From a virus, in the IMG/VR virus record IMGVR_UViG_3300037205_000008, positions 1-41,127 of that record: a stretch of DNA of 41,127 nt; one strand, written 5' to 3'. A model generated the notes under the pieces. That model did no database searches and was not told where the DNA came from. It worked only from the letters and a program-made list of their open reading frames with translations. The position numbers and the translations under genes are program-made. This document shows, in pieces, positions 1-5,591 of the stretch. Each line of letters begins with the position of its first letter. Position 1 is the first letter of the stretch.

Positions 1-60
1 GACGACTACAAATGCGACCGCCAGGCCGACCAGGGCGCCGATGTAGCGGGCGTGGGTCAT
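1..60 (-). CDS. Small membrane protein (N-terminal part, cut by window edge)
   Basis: These are the first 20 codons of the same gene that is complete at 40824..41039. The start ATG at 60 overlaps the neighbouring gene. The visible part runs into a hydrophobic stretch (LVGLAVAFVVV), a likely signal anchor. The single difference between the two copies changes codon 13 from CTG to CTA, both Leu. Confidence 0.8.
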   Translation of the reverse strand, partial: MTHARYIGALVGLAVAFVVV

Positions 61-148
61 CCGAACCTGCTATTGCGGGCGATCATGTCGTCGCGGAGAT
101 CGTTTAGCTCTTTCTCGCGGGCCTTTAGCGCCCCTTCAAGCCGCAGAA
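1..148. repeat. Terminal redundancy, left copy
   Basis: These 148 bases reappear at 40980-41127. The only difference is base 22 (C) against 41001 (T). This gives a unit length of 40,979 bp and means genes at the two ends are continuous. It may be an assembly overlap of a circular or circularly permuted molecule, or a true short terminal repeat; the sequence does not separate these. Confidence 0.95.
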
Positions 149-428
149 TCTCTCGCTTGGCCACATCGCCGCTCGCTTTTGCGACCTCACGCCATGCTTT
201 ATCGAGCCCAGTAGTCGGCTCGGCAAGGGCGGTGACAAACACGCCTCCGCTGTAACCGTTATCGGTCCATCGTTCGATGATCTGCTGCGCAACGTAGTCG
301 ATCAGGTCGTTAGAGCAAGACATGCTTTCGATCATTTCCAGCTTCCGATCTGTTTCGACGCGCGCAAGCAAATCCTCAAGATCGATCTTGATCGACCCAG
401 ATTCGTAGTCAACTGGTATGCGGCTCAT
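57..428 (-). CDS. Hypothetical protein with C-terminal coiled coil (123 aa)
   Basis: I do not recognise a family. The N-terminal two thirds are mixed and acidic. The last 40 residues or so are charged and heptad-like (EILRLEGALKAREKELNDL), which predicts a helical coiled coil. The ATG at 428 was chosen because it forms a TGATG overlap with the upstream 40-aa gene and follows GGGGGCG, a purine-rich ribosome-binding site. The stop overlaps the ATG of the next leftward gene across the genome join. It belongs to the early leftward cluster; function unknown. Confidence 0.7.
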   Translation of the reverse strand: MSRIPVDYESGSIKIDLEDLLARVETDRKLEMIESMSCSNDLIDYVAQQIIERWTDNGYSGGVFVTALAEPTTGLDKAWREVAKASGDVAKREILRLEGALKAREKELNDLRDDMIARNSRFG

Positions 429-550
429 CACGCCCCCAAAATCCAGCACGCAATCGCAACACCGAACGCCACGCCGCCAGCAACGATGCATAGCATGCCG
501 ATAGCCTTGGCGGCAGAGTCGAAGTCGCTCAGCCAGTCGTCGTCTTGCAT
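428..550 (-). CDS. Small single-pass membrane protein (40 aa)
   Basis: The ORF has an acidic, soluble N-terminus (MQDDDWLSDFDSAAK) followed by one hydrophobic segment of about 20 residues (IGMLCIVAGGVAFGVAIACW), so an N-in or N-out single-span topology is likely. Its ATG at 550 overlaps the stop of the upstream gene and its TGA overlaps the next ATG, which places it in a chain of translationally coupled genes and supports it as real despite its size. The C-terminal GA codons lie inside a repeated junction sequence (GGGGGCGTGATG) also seen at 39638. Function unknown. Confidence 0.65.
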   Translation of the reverse strand: MQDDDWLSDFDSAAKAIGMLCIVAGGVAFGVAIACWILGA

Positions 551-702
551 CAGAATCTCCCGAAAGCCAGCCGCCGATACAGCGAGTTGATCGCCGCCAT
601 CAGCCTTGCACTTGCACGCTCGTTTGCGATCTGCCGCGCGGCGAGCTGCGTGCGGCGAATGTCGTCTGTCATGCCGCCCTCACTGCGCGATTGGTCGGTC
701 AT
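550..702 (-). CDS. Small basic helical protein (50 aa)
   Basis: The predicted protein is short, Arg/Ala-rich and probably all helical (RRTQLAARQIANERASARL). The start at 702 is chosen because it overlaps the stop of the preceding gene (699..863) in ATGA style; a second ATG ten codons later (MTDDIRRT) is also possible. No family is recognised. Neighbours are small membrane proteins of the early leftward cluster. Confidence 0.6.
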   Translation of the reverse strand: MTDQSRSEGGMTDDIRRTQLAARQIANERASARLMAAINSLYRRLAFGRF

Positions 703-863
703 GTCGGCCTTACCTTCACGGTCGGCTCGCGCATCTCGGTATTGACCCATACCAGCGCACCCATGGCGACCAGCGCGACGATGATCTGCATGCATGTGCG
801 TACAAGGGAATGCTCGCGCGGGTATCCTGCGCGCCAGTCCTCGCGTTCCAGGTCTCTTCTCAT
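699..863 (-). CDS. Small membrane protein (54 aa)
   Basis: A basic N-terminal region of about 25 residues precedes one hydrophobic segment ([14 protein letters not shown]) and a short polar tail ending KVRPT. The ATG at 863 lies 4 bases past a strong GGAGG site in the end of the pentapeptide-repeat gene and overlaps that gene's stop. This suggests translational coupling. Function unknown; it could be an inner-membrane accessory protein made early in infection. Confidence 0.65.
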   Translation of the reverse strand: MRRDLEREDWRAGYPREHSLVRTCMQIIVALVAMGALVWVNTEMREPTVKVRPT

Positions 864-1438
864 GCGACCTCCGCAACTTCCAGTGCGTGGGCTGCGCACA
901 TAACCAGCAGCGGCGCCTTCCATTGCGCCCAGAAATCGGCAGCGTCCTCGTCCATGCCGGCGATGGTCGCGTCATCGAACGCGGCCCACTCGGCATGAGT
1001 ATGGCGCTGGCAACCGATGCGCAGATAGCCTTCGGTGATGAGTACGTCCCATCGCAGATTGGCGATCTGGACCGGCACGCGGGTGATTTTTTCGCCGTTG
1101 ATATCCGCACCGCGCAGGTTCGCACCGCTCAGGTCCGCACCGCGCAGGTCCGCAGCGCGCAGGTTCGCACCGCTCAGGTCCGCACCGCGCAGGTCCGCAG
1201 CGCGCAGGTTCGCACCGCGCAGGTCCGCATCGCTCAGGTCCGCATTGCGCAGGTCCGCATCGCTCAGGTCCGCACCGCGCAGGTCCGCAGCGCGCAGGTT
1301 CGCAGCGCGCAGGTTCGCGCCGGCACGCGTCGCCTGTTCCAGCGCGGCACGGACTGCCATGCCGCTTTGCGTGTCGTCGGGCAACTCGGCGGTGTAGATC
1401 ACATCGCCCGACCAGCGAGACTTGATTTTGTGCTTCAC
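860..1438 (-). CDS. Pentapeptide-repeat protein (192 aa)
   Basis: After about 40 N-terminal residues there are 15 consecutive A(N/D)LXX pentapeptides (residues about 41-115), which fold as a right-handed quadrilateral beta-helix in this superfamily. The C-terminal 75 residues contain a conserved-looking module with IGCQRH, an acidic patch ([16 protein letters not shown]) and [13 protein letters not shown] recall similar C-termini in other phage and prophage pentapeptide proteins. Known relatives of the repeat fold (Qnr, MfpA) mimic DNA and bind gyrase; whether this one does so is inference. The GTG start at 1438 follows GGAGG with good spacing. The stop overlaps the next ATG. Confidence 0.85.
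   Translation of the reverse strand: MKHKIKSRWSGDVIYTAELPDDTQSGMAVRAALEQATRAGANLRAANLRAADLRGADLSDADLRNADLSDADLRGANLRAADLRGADLSGANLRAADLRGADLSGANLRGADINGEKITRVPVQIANLRWDVLITEGYLRIGCQRHTHAEWAAFDDATIAGMDEDAADFWAQWKAPLLVMCAAHALEVAEVA
1094..1318 (-). repeat. 15-bp tandem coding repeats (pentapeptide repeats)
   Basis: There are fifteen 15-bp units, variants of GCGCAGGTCCGCAGC on the plus strand. The repeats are in register with the reading frame and encode A(N/D)LXX. Unit-to-unit identity is high, so recent expansion by slippage or unequal recombination is likely and the copy number may vary between isolates. Confidence 0.9.
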
Positions 1439-1755
1439 GTCGCCTCCGAATGCTCGATGGCCAAAAGCTCGTTGATACGCCGATCAATCTCGGTCAGCGA
1501 AGCCTGCGATTCGGCGCGCACCTTGTCGGCTTGCTTGCGCAACTCCGCAACGGCGCCTGCGGTCACTTCGGACCTCGGCAGTAGCGTCACGGCCATCTGC
1601 GCGTCGCCAACCTTGACGTAGCCATGGCTGGACAGGTCGAATTGGCTGTAGGTCATGCTCGCCAGAGCCGCAACCGGATCGCCGGTTAGCTTGGCCGCGA
1701 TGTTGTACCTCGCGAACATCCACGCGCCGATTTTTCCTTCGATGCAATCGCTCAT
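1435..1755 (-). CDS. Hypothetical protein (106 aa)
   Basis: The family is not recognised. The N-terminal 60 residues are mixed alpha/beta in character ([15 protein letters not shown]). The C-terminal 45 residues are a charged helix ([19 protein letters not shown]) that may form a coiled coil. The ATG at 1755 was chosen because the preceding GAAGGAGAAG is an excellent ribosome-binding site and the ATG overlaps the stop of the 18-codon ORF upstream. The same ribosome-binding context occurs in front of the gene starting at 2626. Confidence 0.7.
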   Translation of the reverse strand: MSDCIEGKIGAWMFARYNIAAKLTGDPVAALASMTYSQFDLSSHGYVKVGDAQMAVTLLPRSEVTAGAVAELRKQADKVRAESQASLTEIDRRINELLAIEHSEAT

Positions 1756-1801
1756 TCGGACTTCTCCTTCGGCGGTTCGGTTGGATCGCTGGTGCCAAGC
1801 G
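1752..1801 (-). repeat. Gene-junction repeat 1, copy A
   Basis: These 50 bp match 2623-2672 at 46 positions. On the minus strand the unit encodes a (L/F)[14 protein letters not shown] tail, contains the GAAGGAG ribosome-binding site and ends on the start codon of the next gene. The two copies flank the Ala-rich gene 1805..2626. Confidence 0.85.
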
Positions 1802-1808
1802 TCTTCAT
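1752..1808 (-). CDS. 18-codon coupling ORF, duplicated C-terminal remnant
   Basis: This ORF reads [18 protein letters not shown]. Its last 15 residues nearly repeat the C-terminus of the gene at 2623..2886 ([15 protein letters not shown]). It overlaps the stop of the Ala-rich gene upstream and the ATG of the gene downstream, so ribosomes could pass through all three. It is best read as the tail of a duplicated gene retained because it carries the downstream ribosome-binding site. It may have no role as a peptide. Confidence 0.5.
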   Translation of the reverse strand: MKTLGTSDPTEPPKEKSE

Positions 1809-2626
1809 GCGGCCAACTTCCTTGCGCGCTCCCAGGCCGCGTCGTCGATCTCGATTGGCGTGACATCCTCGAGCAGCGTGCGCAGCATCGCGACGGCTGA
1901 ATCGATGATTGGCTTGCGCGCCGGCGCGCGGCGGCGCGCGCCGGCGGCGGCGGCGTCGGCGGCGCCGTAGGCGGCGTAGGTGGCGGCGGCGGCGTCGGCG
2001 TCGGCGTCGTAGGCGGCGTAGGCGGCGTCGGCGTAGGCGGCGTCGGCGTAGGCGGCGGCGTCGGCGGCGGCGTCGGCGTAGGCGGCGTAGGCGGTGGCGG
2101 CGTAGGCGGTGGCGGCGTCGGCGTAGGCGGCGTCGGCGGCGTCGGCGGCGGCGTCGGCGTAGGCGGCGTAGGCGGTGGCGGCGTCGGCGTAGGCGCGCAG
2201 CTCTTGCCGTAGTTTGAGCGTCGCTTCGCGCGCGACTAGCGCGCTCTCGCGAGATGTGACCGGGGCAAGCTCTCGCTGCTTGCGCGCGAGATCTTGCTTT
2301 CCGAGCGCGTCGAGCATCTGCGGCAACACGCCTCGAATGGCCCAGTCGACGAGCATCCAGCGGCGGCGCTCTTCCGTCGCGCGATCCGCGCGGCTGCCCG
2401 CCAGGCGCGGGATCAATGGCACGAGTGCCAGGCGTTCCTCGTCGGTCATGCGGTCGTTCAGTCGCCTGCAAAAAGCGGCGATGACCGGGCACGCGCAGGC
2501 GGGAGAATCGCTCCATTCCTCGCCAGCGATGTACGCCACGGCCTCCATCACGCAGGCGCCAAGCGTGGGGCCCTCGTGGTTGCCTTCGAGCAGCTTCAGG
2601 GATAGGGCGGTCAAATCGTGGGTCAT
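1805..2626 (-). CDS. Hypothetical protein with long Ala/Tyr/Asp repeat (273 aa)
   Basis: Residues 1-140 look like a folded domain (KLLEGNHEGPTLGACVMEAV, then ACACPVIAAFCRRLNDRM) that I recall from hypothetical proteins of phages and actinobacteria but cannot name. Residues 145-230 are almost only Ala, Tyr, Asp and Thr in units such as AYADAA and TAYAA, predicting one long helix. The last 40 residues regain normal composition (AMLRTLLEDVTPIEIDD). The start at 2626 overlaps the stop of the upstream gene and uses the junction-repeat ribosome-binding site. The 2-3 kb neighbourhood is otherwise small early genes; function unknown. Confidence 0.7.
   Translation of the reverse strand: MTHDLTALSLKLLEGNHEGPTLGACVMEAVAYIAGEEWSDSPACACPVIAAFCRRLNDRMTDEERLALVPLIPRLAGSRADRATEERRRWMLVDWAIRGVLPQMLDALGKQDLARKQRELAPVTSRESALVAREATLKLRQELRAYADAATAYAAYADAAADAADAAYADAATAYAATAYAAYADAAADAAAYADAAYADAAYAAYDADADAAAATYAAYGAADAAAAGARRRAPARKPIIDSAVAMLRTLLEDVTPIEIDDAAWERARKLAA
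1937..2194 (-). repeat. Low-complexity GGC/GTC/GTA coding repeat
   Basis: The plus strand is a run of GGCG, TCGGCG and TAGGCGGC triplet-phased units that encode the Ala/Tyr/Asp helix of 1805..2626. The pattern is strictly in codon register (GCN, TAC, GAC), so selection acts on protein composition. Slippage here could change helix length without breaking the frame. Confidence 0.85.
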
Positions 2627-2672
2627 TCGGACTTCTCCTTTGGCGGTTCGGTCGGATCGCTTGTGCCAAACG
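2623..2672 (-). repeat. Gene-junction repeat 1, copy B
   Basis: This is the partner of 1752-1801 (46 of 50 identical). In this copy the tail belongs to a full-length gene (2623..2886), so this is probably the parental junction and the other copy the derived one. Confidence 0.85.
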
Positions 2673-2886
2673 CATCCAGCACGCGCGCAAAGCGGTCATC
2701 GTCCAGTTCTGGAAAAACGCGGCCGGGGACAGGCTCGCCTCGCAAACGATTTTCCCCGGCCGCACCCGGCAGCACTGGCTTTGGGTTCGGAGTTTTCGGC
2801 AGCGCGGCGAAGAACGCATCCATCGTCGCGGTGTTGCGCCATTTGTTGCGGGCGCGGGCGGCGCGCCAGTCGTAGGGTTGGCTCAT
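2623..2886 (-). CDS. Hypothetical protein (87 aa)
   Basis: The family is not recognised. The N-terminus is rich in Trp and Arg (YDWRAARARNKWRNT), the middle is Pro-rich (KTPNPKPVLPG), and the C-terminus is the acidic/proline tail [13 protein letters not shown] that is duplicated at 1752..1808. The ATG at 2886 overlaps the stop of the upstream gene and follows AAAGGAGATCGC, a good ribosome-binding site. Its stop overlaps the ATG at 2626. Confidence 0.65.
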   Translation of the reverse strand: MSQPYDWRAARARNKWRNTATMDAFFAALPKTPNPKPVLPGAAGENRLRGEPVPGRVFPELDDDRFARVLDAFGTSDPTEPPKEKSE

Positions 2887-3194
2887 GCTGCGATCTCCTT
2901 TTCGCGTTCGGTTTCGTCGGCGAGAGAGTCGGGGCGAATGGGGCGCAACTGCGAATCGTTGCAAACGATGTAGATCGTCCTGGCATAGCCGCTCGGATAC
3001 GTTGGCCATAGCAACGGTCGTTGCAGCTTGACAAGCCAGGAGTCGCTGTCGGCAGCGACATGTCCATTCCCGTCTGGGTCCGTGAAGGGCCGCCACGGCG
3101 CAAGATTCATCACGCTGACAATATGTCCGCACATCGGCGGGAATTCCGATTTATCGCTCACAATGATCGCCAGATCGCCGGGTTTGCAGTTCAT
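2883..3194 (-). CDS. Hypothetical protein (103 aa), probable small beta fold
   Basis: The first half reads like a small beta-barrel (KPGDLAIIV, then CGHIVSVMNLA, then SWLVKLQRPL). The second half has RTIYIVCNDSQLRPI and a charged tail ending TEREKEIAA. Proteins of this general look occur in early regions of other phages, but I cannot assign a named family. The stop overlaps the ATG of the next gene. Start at ATG 3194. Confidence 0.65.
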   Translation of the reverse strand: MNCKPGDLAIIVSDKSEFPPMCGHIVSVMNLAPWRPFTDPDGNGHVAADSDSWLVKLQRPLLWPTYPSGYARTIYIVCNDSQLRPIRPDSLADETEREKEIAA

Positions 3195-3197
3195 CGC

Positions 3198-3377
3198 TCA
3201 GTCCGCCCGGAAGGTGAACGGCTCGGCGCTGGTGCTACCGGCCGGGATCAGCTCGGGGGCGTCGAGGCAATAGGCGCCTTCAAGAACGTTGCGCGCCCAC
3301 GTATCGAACGGAACCGGATCGAAAATGCTGCCGGCAACGCCCTGCCGGAACTCGTGCTGCTCGGGGATGGGGTACAT
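3198..3377 (-). CDS. Hypothetical protein (59 aa)
   Basis: The predicted protein begins MYPIPEQHEFRQG and is acidic and aromatic (DPVPFDTWARNVLEGAYCLD). The start at 3377 is chosen because it lies 3 bases after the stop of the preceding gene; upstream sequence in this frame overlaps that gene and looks non-coding. The ribosome-binding site is weak, so expression may depend on coupling. No family recognised. Confidence 0.55.
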   Translation of the reverse strand: MYPIPEQHEFRQGVAGSIFDPVPFDTWARNVLEGAYCLDAPELIPAGSTSAEPFTFRAD

Positions 3378-3379
3378 GG

Positions 3380-3544
3380 CTACAGACTCGACCCGATGAA
3401 CGCATCCTGCCTCGCGCGGATCGCATGCAAGGTCTGCGGCTGATACTGCGCAAGGTCGGCGCGAATCGCGGCGATCTCGGCGGCGGGACGACGCAACTGG
3501 ATTGCCATCGCCAACATTTCGGTGAGGTTCTGGTAAGCGGTCAT
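3380..3544 (-). CDS. First gene of the leftward operon (54 aa, hypothetical)
   Basis: The protein MTAYQNLTEMLAMAI... is helical and basic (QLRRPAAEIAAIRADLAQY). The ATG at 3544 is preceded by GGGAGGATGCA, an excellent ribosome-binding site. It is the gene closest to the strong leftward promoter at 3598-3625, so it is likely the earliest and most highly expressed leftward gene. Function unknown; a small early host-directed protein is a reasonable guess. Confidence 0.65.
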   Translation of the reverse strand: MTAYQNLTEMLAMAIQLRRPAAEIAAIRADLAQYQPQTLHAIRARQDAFIGSSL

Positions 3545-3583
3545 TGCATCCTCCCGTTCGGCAGCGGCGCTGCCATGTGCTCA

Positions 3584-3612
3584 TTGACTACAGGCGAATA
3601 GTAGCGCAGAAT
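3584..3612 (+). promoter_or_regulatory. Rightward promoter for the HTH gene
   Basis: TTGACT (3584-3589), 17 bp, then CAGAAT (3607-3612). It overlaps the leftward promoter, so occupancy of one should exclude the other. A repressor binding here would control both directions, as in classical phage switches. Confidence 0.5.
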
Positions 3613-3625
3613 TACGCCGTGTCAA
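3598..3625 (-). promoter_or_regulatory. Leftward early promoter
   Basis: On the minus strand, TTGACA (3625-3620, a perfect -35) is followed after 16 bp by TACTAT (3603-3598, 4 of 6). It fires toward the gene at 3544. It overlaps a rightward promoter on the opposite strand, and the -10 region carries an imperfect inverted repeat beginning and ending GGCG/CGCC that could be an operator. Confidence 0.75.
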
Positions 3626-3654
3626 GCACCTTTTCAATCTTTTTGGGAGATTTT

Positions 3655-3861
3655 ATGGATCCGGTACTGCAATCCGTGCAGAAGCTGGCGCAGGCTCAAC
3701 CGGAATCGGACGCGGACCTGGCGCTGCTGGCCGGGGTGACGCGGCAGACCATCTGGCAACTTCGCAAGGGGCTGCTCAACGACAATATGCGGTTCGTGAC
3801 GGTCAAGCGCATTGCGGAGGCTTGCGGGCGCCGATTGATTTTGACCGCAGGGAAACAGTAG
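3655..3861 (+). CDS. Small helix-turn-helix regulator (68 aa)
   Basis: The protein contains an XRE-like helix-turn-helix at residues about 20-45 (DLALLAGVTRQTIWQLRKG) and then a helix with RFVTVKRIAEACGRRL. At 68 residues it has the size of Cro or a plasmid-type antitoxin/repressor and lacks a separate dimerisation domain. The ATG at 3655 follows GGGAGA at good spacing. It is transcribed rightward from a promoter that overlaps the leftward early promoter, so autoregulation and control of the leftward operon is the simplest inference. No partner toxin gene is visible beside it. Confidence 0.8.
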   Translation: MDPVLQSVQKLAQAQPESDADLALLAGVTRQTIWQLRKGLLNDNMRFVTVKRIAEACGRRLILTAGKQ

Positions 3862-3871
3862 AGGGTCTACC

Positions 3872-3897
3872 CTACCGCCGCTCCGGTAGCCATTTTT
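3872..3897 (+). terminator. Short intrinsic terminator after the HTH gene
   Basis: CTACCG (3872-3877) pairs with CGGTAG (3884-3889) across a 6-base loop and is followed by CCATTTTT. The stem is short, so efficiency may be modest, but its place 10 bases past the stop codon fits. Confidence 0.5.
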
Positions 3898-3982
3898 ACA
3901 TTCCAAATCAGCAACCTGCAGCGTCCCGCTACACAATACGGCGCCATTTTTCGGCCGTCTGTGCGTTGTCGCGCATAGGGGG

Positions 3983-4010
3983 TTGCAATTTGCGCTATGA
4001 CTTTTATACT
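3983..4010 (+). promoter_or_regulatory. Strong rightward promoter of the leader
   Basis: TTGCAA (3983-3988, 5 of 6), 16 bp, then TATACT (4005-4010, 5 of 6). Predicted start near 4017. The 3898-3982 stretch before it shows no gene. It drives the leader with the small ORF 4056..4160 and the terminator at 4159-4196. Confidence 0.75.
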
Positions 4011-4055
4011 TTCGATTGTCCGTGTGGAAACGGCAACCGAGTTTGAGGTAGACGA

Positions 4056-4160
4056 ATGGTGAAGTGTTTTTACCTGCGAGTAGTGCCCGAGAGGGCCACG
4101 CGTCGTCTGCCCCGCGTTTCCAGCTGCTTGCAGATCAAAGCGCTCCCCGCTGCGACCTAG
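4056..4160 (+). CDS. 34-aa leader ORF
   Basis: ATG 4056 follows GAGGT at suitable spacing, and the ORF ends on TAG 4158-4160, exactly at the first stem of an intrinsic terminator. The peptide is basic with two Cys (MVKCFYLRVVPERATRRL...). Either it is a small protein made in quantity from a short transcript, or its translation affects folding of the terminator and so readthrough into the rightward genes. A ribosome paused at the stop codon would cover the left arm of the hairpin. Confidence 0.5.
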   Translation: MVKCFYLRVVPERATRRLPRVSSCLQIKALPAAT

Positions 4161-4196
4161 CCCCCTTAGCCGAAAGGCTTCGGGGGCTTTTCTTTT
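4159..4196 (+). terminator. Strong intrinsic terminator in the rightward leader
   Basis: AGCCCCC (4159-4165) pairs with GGGGGCT (4182-4188). Nested inside, AGCC (4168-4171) pairs with GGCT (4176-4179) around a GAAA tetraloop. TTTTCTTTT follows. It stands between a strong promoter and all rightward genes beyond 4.2 kb, about 180 bases from the predicted start, reminiscent of the lambda late leader and its terminator. Confidence 0.85.
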
Positions 4197-4205
4197 GGGG
4201 CACAA

Positions 4206-4310
4206 ATGGACCGTCTGCCGCACGACAGGTTTGGGGTTGCGCCGCCCGCTGGCAAGGAAGGCGTCATCTGCCGCACCCACGGCAGGTGTTCCTGGGCTGG
4301 TGGTTCCTAG
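4206..4310 (+). CDS. Possible 34-aa ORF after the terminator
   Basis: The ORF begins MDRLPHDRFGVAPPAG and ends AGGS. There is no clear ribosome-binding site (only GGGG 6 bases upstream), and the composition is unremarkable. It is listed because the 4197-4351 stretch is otherwise empty. It may be non-coding leader sequence. Confidence 0.2.
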   Translation: MDRLPHDRFGVAPPAGKEGVICRTHGRCSWAGGS

Positions 4311-4351
4311 CTCAGGCGGTTCGGGCGCTCAGTGACCACGGACAGGAGCCC

Positions 4352-4447
4352 ATGCCGAAACATCGACCGTCAGAACTAAAGGCCTCGAGAGGGTGGCGTC
4401 CGGTCACCCCTGGTAGAACTATGGACAAAAGGATAAAACCATGGTAG
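4352..4447 (+). CDS. 31-aa small basic protein
   Basis: ATG 4352 follows CAGGAG with 4-base spacing. The peptide is basic and Trp-containing (MPKHRPSELKASRGWRP...) and ends KRIKPW. Its stop overlaps the ATG of the next gene at 4441, suggesting translational coupling. The role could simply be to deliver ribosomes to the downstream gene. Function unknown. Confidence 0.45.
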   Translation: MPKHRPSELKASRGWRPVTPGRTMDKRIKPW

Positions 4448-5019
4448 GTAAGTCGGGTACTGACAAACCAGAGAGGCGAGCCGTGCGCCTGGACGTGGAA
4501 GTTCTACCCGATGAGTGGAGGGCCGATTGTTCGATGCTTCGGCCTGATCTGGATGCCCAGGCGACGTTTGACTCGTTTGCCGACTACTGGCGTTCAAAGG
4601 CTGGTGCGGACGCCTGCAAGCTGGATTGGCGGATGACCTGGCGGAACTGGTGCAGGAATACGAAGTACGCGGCCTCGACGGGATATTCGCAGAGGCCTGT
4701 ACCTGTTCCAGTGCCGCAACCTTTTAAGCCTGCGGAGGAAGTCAGGCCCGCAACTTCAGAGGAACGGGCTTTTGCTGCCAGCGTCGTTCGGAAGGCTCGA
4801 GGGCTGGCCCGCCAGCTCAGCGACAGCGAGTTCAATGTCGGCTGGGCGCACAGGTTGAAGGCTCGGGCGATTGCTGGAGAGCATCTTCTGCCGTGTCAGA
4901 TAAAGGCATACACGGAGGCTCTGGCCGACATTCCGCCAACCGAAGATGAGAAGGAAGCGGCAGCAGAAAGGGCAGCAATGATGACCGAGGACGAACCGAT
5001 ACCGGACTGGATGCCGTGA
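4441..5019 (+). CDS. Putative phage replication/DNA-binding protein (192 aa)
   Basis: Residues about 35-75 contain an aromatic helical pattern (FDSFADYWRSKAGADACKLDW, then WRNWCRN) that I recall from the C-termini of many phage replication-initiator proteins, where the F..YW...G.....DW...W..W pattern follows a winged-helix domain. Here the winged helix is missing, so this could be a reduced version. The rest is a Pro/Val linker, a helical region and an acidic tail ending PIPDWMP. It is first in the rightward middle operon and overlaps the next gene by GTGA. The replication role is inferred from position and motif only. Confidence 0.5.
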   Translation: MVGKSGTDKPERRAVRLDVEVLPDEWRADCSMLRPDLDAQATFDSFADYWRSKAGADACKLDWRMTWRNWCRNTKYAASTGYSQRPVPVPVPQPFKPAEEVRPATSEERAFAASVVRKARGLARQLSDSEFNVGWAHRLKARAIAGEHLLPCQIKAYTEALADIPPTEDEKEAAAERAAMMTEDEPIPDWMP

Positions 5020-5363
5020 GCCTGTCCCCAGACGAGGAACGCTTGCTGCCGCGTCCGCACAGGGCTTTCCTGAAGTCGCCGCCGTTCCGCAGTGAGGCCC
5101 TTCGCCGCGCTGTCGCTGATCTGCCTTGCGCCAGGTGCGGGATCGAGGGCTATACGCAGAGCGCTCACGTGGGAGGGGTCGCAGATGGAAAAGGCATGGG
5201 CATCAAGGTATCCGACGCCCGCATTGCCGCCCTGTGTGCCGACCGTCCCGGAGTCCGTGGCTGCCATTCCATCGTTGGGGATGGCCACAACGACGCCAAC
5301 GCGATTGCCTACGTCGCAAAGACGCTGATCCAGCTTATCGAATCCGGGGCCTTGAGGGCATGA
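5016..5363 (+). CDS. HNH-like zinc-binding phage protein (115 aa), Nin-region type
   Basis: The core at residues about 37-90 has the spacing CARCG, a His (SAHVGG), GMGIKVSD, LC and GCHSIVG. This resembles the small HNH/McrA-like zinc proteins of lambdoid Nin regions (the DUF1364 group, from memory), which are presumed nucleases or recombination accessories. The GTG start at 5016 overlaps the preceding stop. The last residues (LIQLIESGALRA) are helical. The substrate is unknown; position before a methyltransferase and a nuclease gene fits DNA metabolism. Confidence 0.65.
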   Translation: MSLSPDEERLLPRPHRAFLKSPPFRSEALRRAVADLPCARCGIEGYTQSAHVGGVADGKGMGIKVSDARIAALCADRPGVRGCHSIVGDGHNDANAIAYVAKTLIQLIESGALRA

Positions 5364-5591
5364 ATGACCAATTGCCCGCTATGCGACCGCGCACGCCGAG
5401 AAGTCGTCGGCGAGTATCAATCGACGCGTCGTTGCTGCCGGCTGAGGTATCTGCTACTTCCGTGGCACAGCAAAGACTACCGGCGAGCGACGCTCGAACG
5501 CTGGTCGGTACAGCACGGACCGGACGAGGCGGAGGCAACGCGCGCCGACGTGGTGGCGGCGTGGAATGAGCGCGTACTACAACGAGCATGA
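5364..5591 (+). CDS. Small Cys-containing protein (75 aa)
   Basis: The N-terminus has CPLC followed by a CC pair about 17 residues later, a possible zinc knuckle. The rest is Arg/Trp-rich and ends with a helix ([14 protein letters not shown]) of the kind seen in small phage proteins with an AWN.R motif. The ATG at 5364 directly follows the preceding stop. The end overlaps the methyltransferase start by 26 bases. Family not named with confidence. Confidence 0.6.
   Translation: MTNCPLCDRARREVVGEYQSTRRCCRLRYLLLPWHSKDYRRATLERWSVQHGPDEAEATRADVVAAWNERVLQRA

Noticed and set aside
1094-1318. Short regular repeats resembling a CRISPR array
   Set aside because: The unit is 15 bp with no spacers, in codon register, and encodes pentapeptide repeats.
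794-1621. 275-codon plus-strand ORF over the pentapeptide gene
   Set aside because: It is antisense to a clear pentapeptide-repeat protein, has repeated TAQVR units that mirror the DNA repeat, and lacks a ribosome-binding site.
1909-2217. Long plus-strand ORF made almost only of Arg
   Set aside because: It is the complement of the GGC-rich repeat that codes for the Ala/Tyr/Asp helix on the minus strand; the Arg run is an artefact of composition.
3655-3861. Toxin-antitoxin module based on the small HTH protein
   Set aside because: There is no toxin-like gene next to it on either strand; the overlapping promoters suggest a phage regulator.
4064-4447. 127-codon plus-strand ORF across the leader
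   Set aside because: It runs straight through the strong intrinsic terminator, has no ribosome-binding site, and two shorter ORFs with better signals occupy the region.
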